A stretch of DNA of 64,000 nt, from contig WPIO01000017.1 in NCBI GenBank assembly GCA_009760855.2, positions 1,921,501 through 1,985,500 of the forward strand, in the 5' to 3' direction. Position numbers and translations under genes: made by a program. Source of the DNA: Cristatella mucedo (taxonomy: Eukaryota > Bryozoa > Phylactolaemata > Cristatellidae). The notes under the pieces are model-generated. The model saw nothing but the letters and a program-made list of their open reading frames with translations, did not search any database and was not told the DNA's origin. Below, piece after piece: positions 63,540 through 64,000 of this stretch (positions are counted from its first letter, which is position 1; every line of letters begins with the position of its first letter).

Positions 63540-63872
63540 GTGAAGATGATTAAGTGCTGGCTATTCTCAGTTACAGCCGAAAAAAGTGCCACGTGTCCCT
63601 CTGCTTAACCACCAGGCCGGGGCAAGATGCCTCAGCTCGAAGGCCTACTCCTCCCTCCCCTTGTGGGTTGTTGCCCCTTGATAAATGTGGCTGGCCTGTC
63701 GCACTGCTGCCAGTTCAACAGCTGTTTGGTAGTTCAAACGTCTCAGAATTTTTCCCTTTGGAATGTGACTCGTTCTGATCCTCGGCAACCCGTCCCCTTC
63801 ATGTGGCAGGCAACCGAGGTTTGGAGAAAGAGGCACTTCTGCTTCTCTCCTCTTAGAGCGCTCTCTCTCTTC

Positions 63873-64000
<128 letters not shown>

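Overview
This window is nuclear DNA from an animal. It contains introns with GT..AG boundaries, non-LTR retrotransposons, tRNA-derived SINEs and long microsatellites, and there are no operons or bacterial signals. All recognisable genes are of animal type: XBP1, a tetraspan LHFPL protein, TMEM177 and a FERM-domain band-4.1 protein. The mix of L2/CR1-like LINEs, tRNA SINEs and multi-kilobase introns suggests an invertebrate with a repeat-rich genome. I cannot fix the phylum from sequence alone.

Layout. 1-17 kb is gene-poor: LINE and SINE remnants, a (GT)n tract, a tandem duplication with TATA boxes, and a small minisatellite. 17.3-25.0 kb holds an LHFPL-like tetraspan gene on the minus strand, with exon 1 at 24572-24995 and exon 2 at 17341-17675. 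Its 6.9 kb intron is full of repeats. A (GGC)n tract begins about 12 nt inside the intron, and the 5' end is GC-rich. 25.8-42.7 kb is a graveyard of two LINE families and two SINE families, with some unassigned local duplications.

43.2-44.9 kb holds a compact plus-strand XBP1 gene. It carries the double-hairpin IRE1 splice site, an ERSE-like promoter element, and both the unspliced and spliced reading frames. 47.4-54.8 kb holds a minus-strand TMEM177 gene of two exons, whose 6.4 kb intron contains an inverted LINE pair. 402 bp upstream of the TMEM177 start, and diverging from it, lie the first two coding exons of a yurt/EPB41L5-type FERM gene (55153-58031, plus strand). That gene runs out of the window. 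58-64 kb is its intron, rich in microsatellites.

How the genes relate. XBP1 is the most informative locus. The predicted IRE1 intron is only 17 nt, against 26 nt in vertebrates and 23 nt in insects and nematodes. It still has two 7-nt CNG|CNGN loops and an outer 7-bp stem, and its excision opens a frame running to 44862. The unspliced frame ends in a peptide resembling the vertebrate XBP1u translational pausing sequence. TMEM177 (mitochondrial complex IV biogenesis) and the FERM gene appear to share a bidirectional promoter. The transposon record shows SINEs whose 3' ends copy the LINE tail, and repeated insertions of very short LINE 3' fragments into older repeats.
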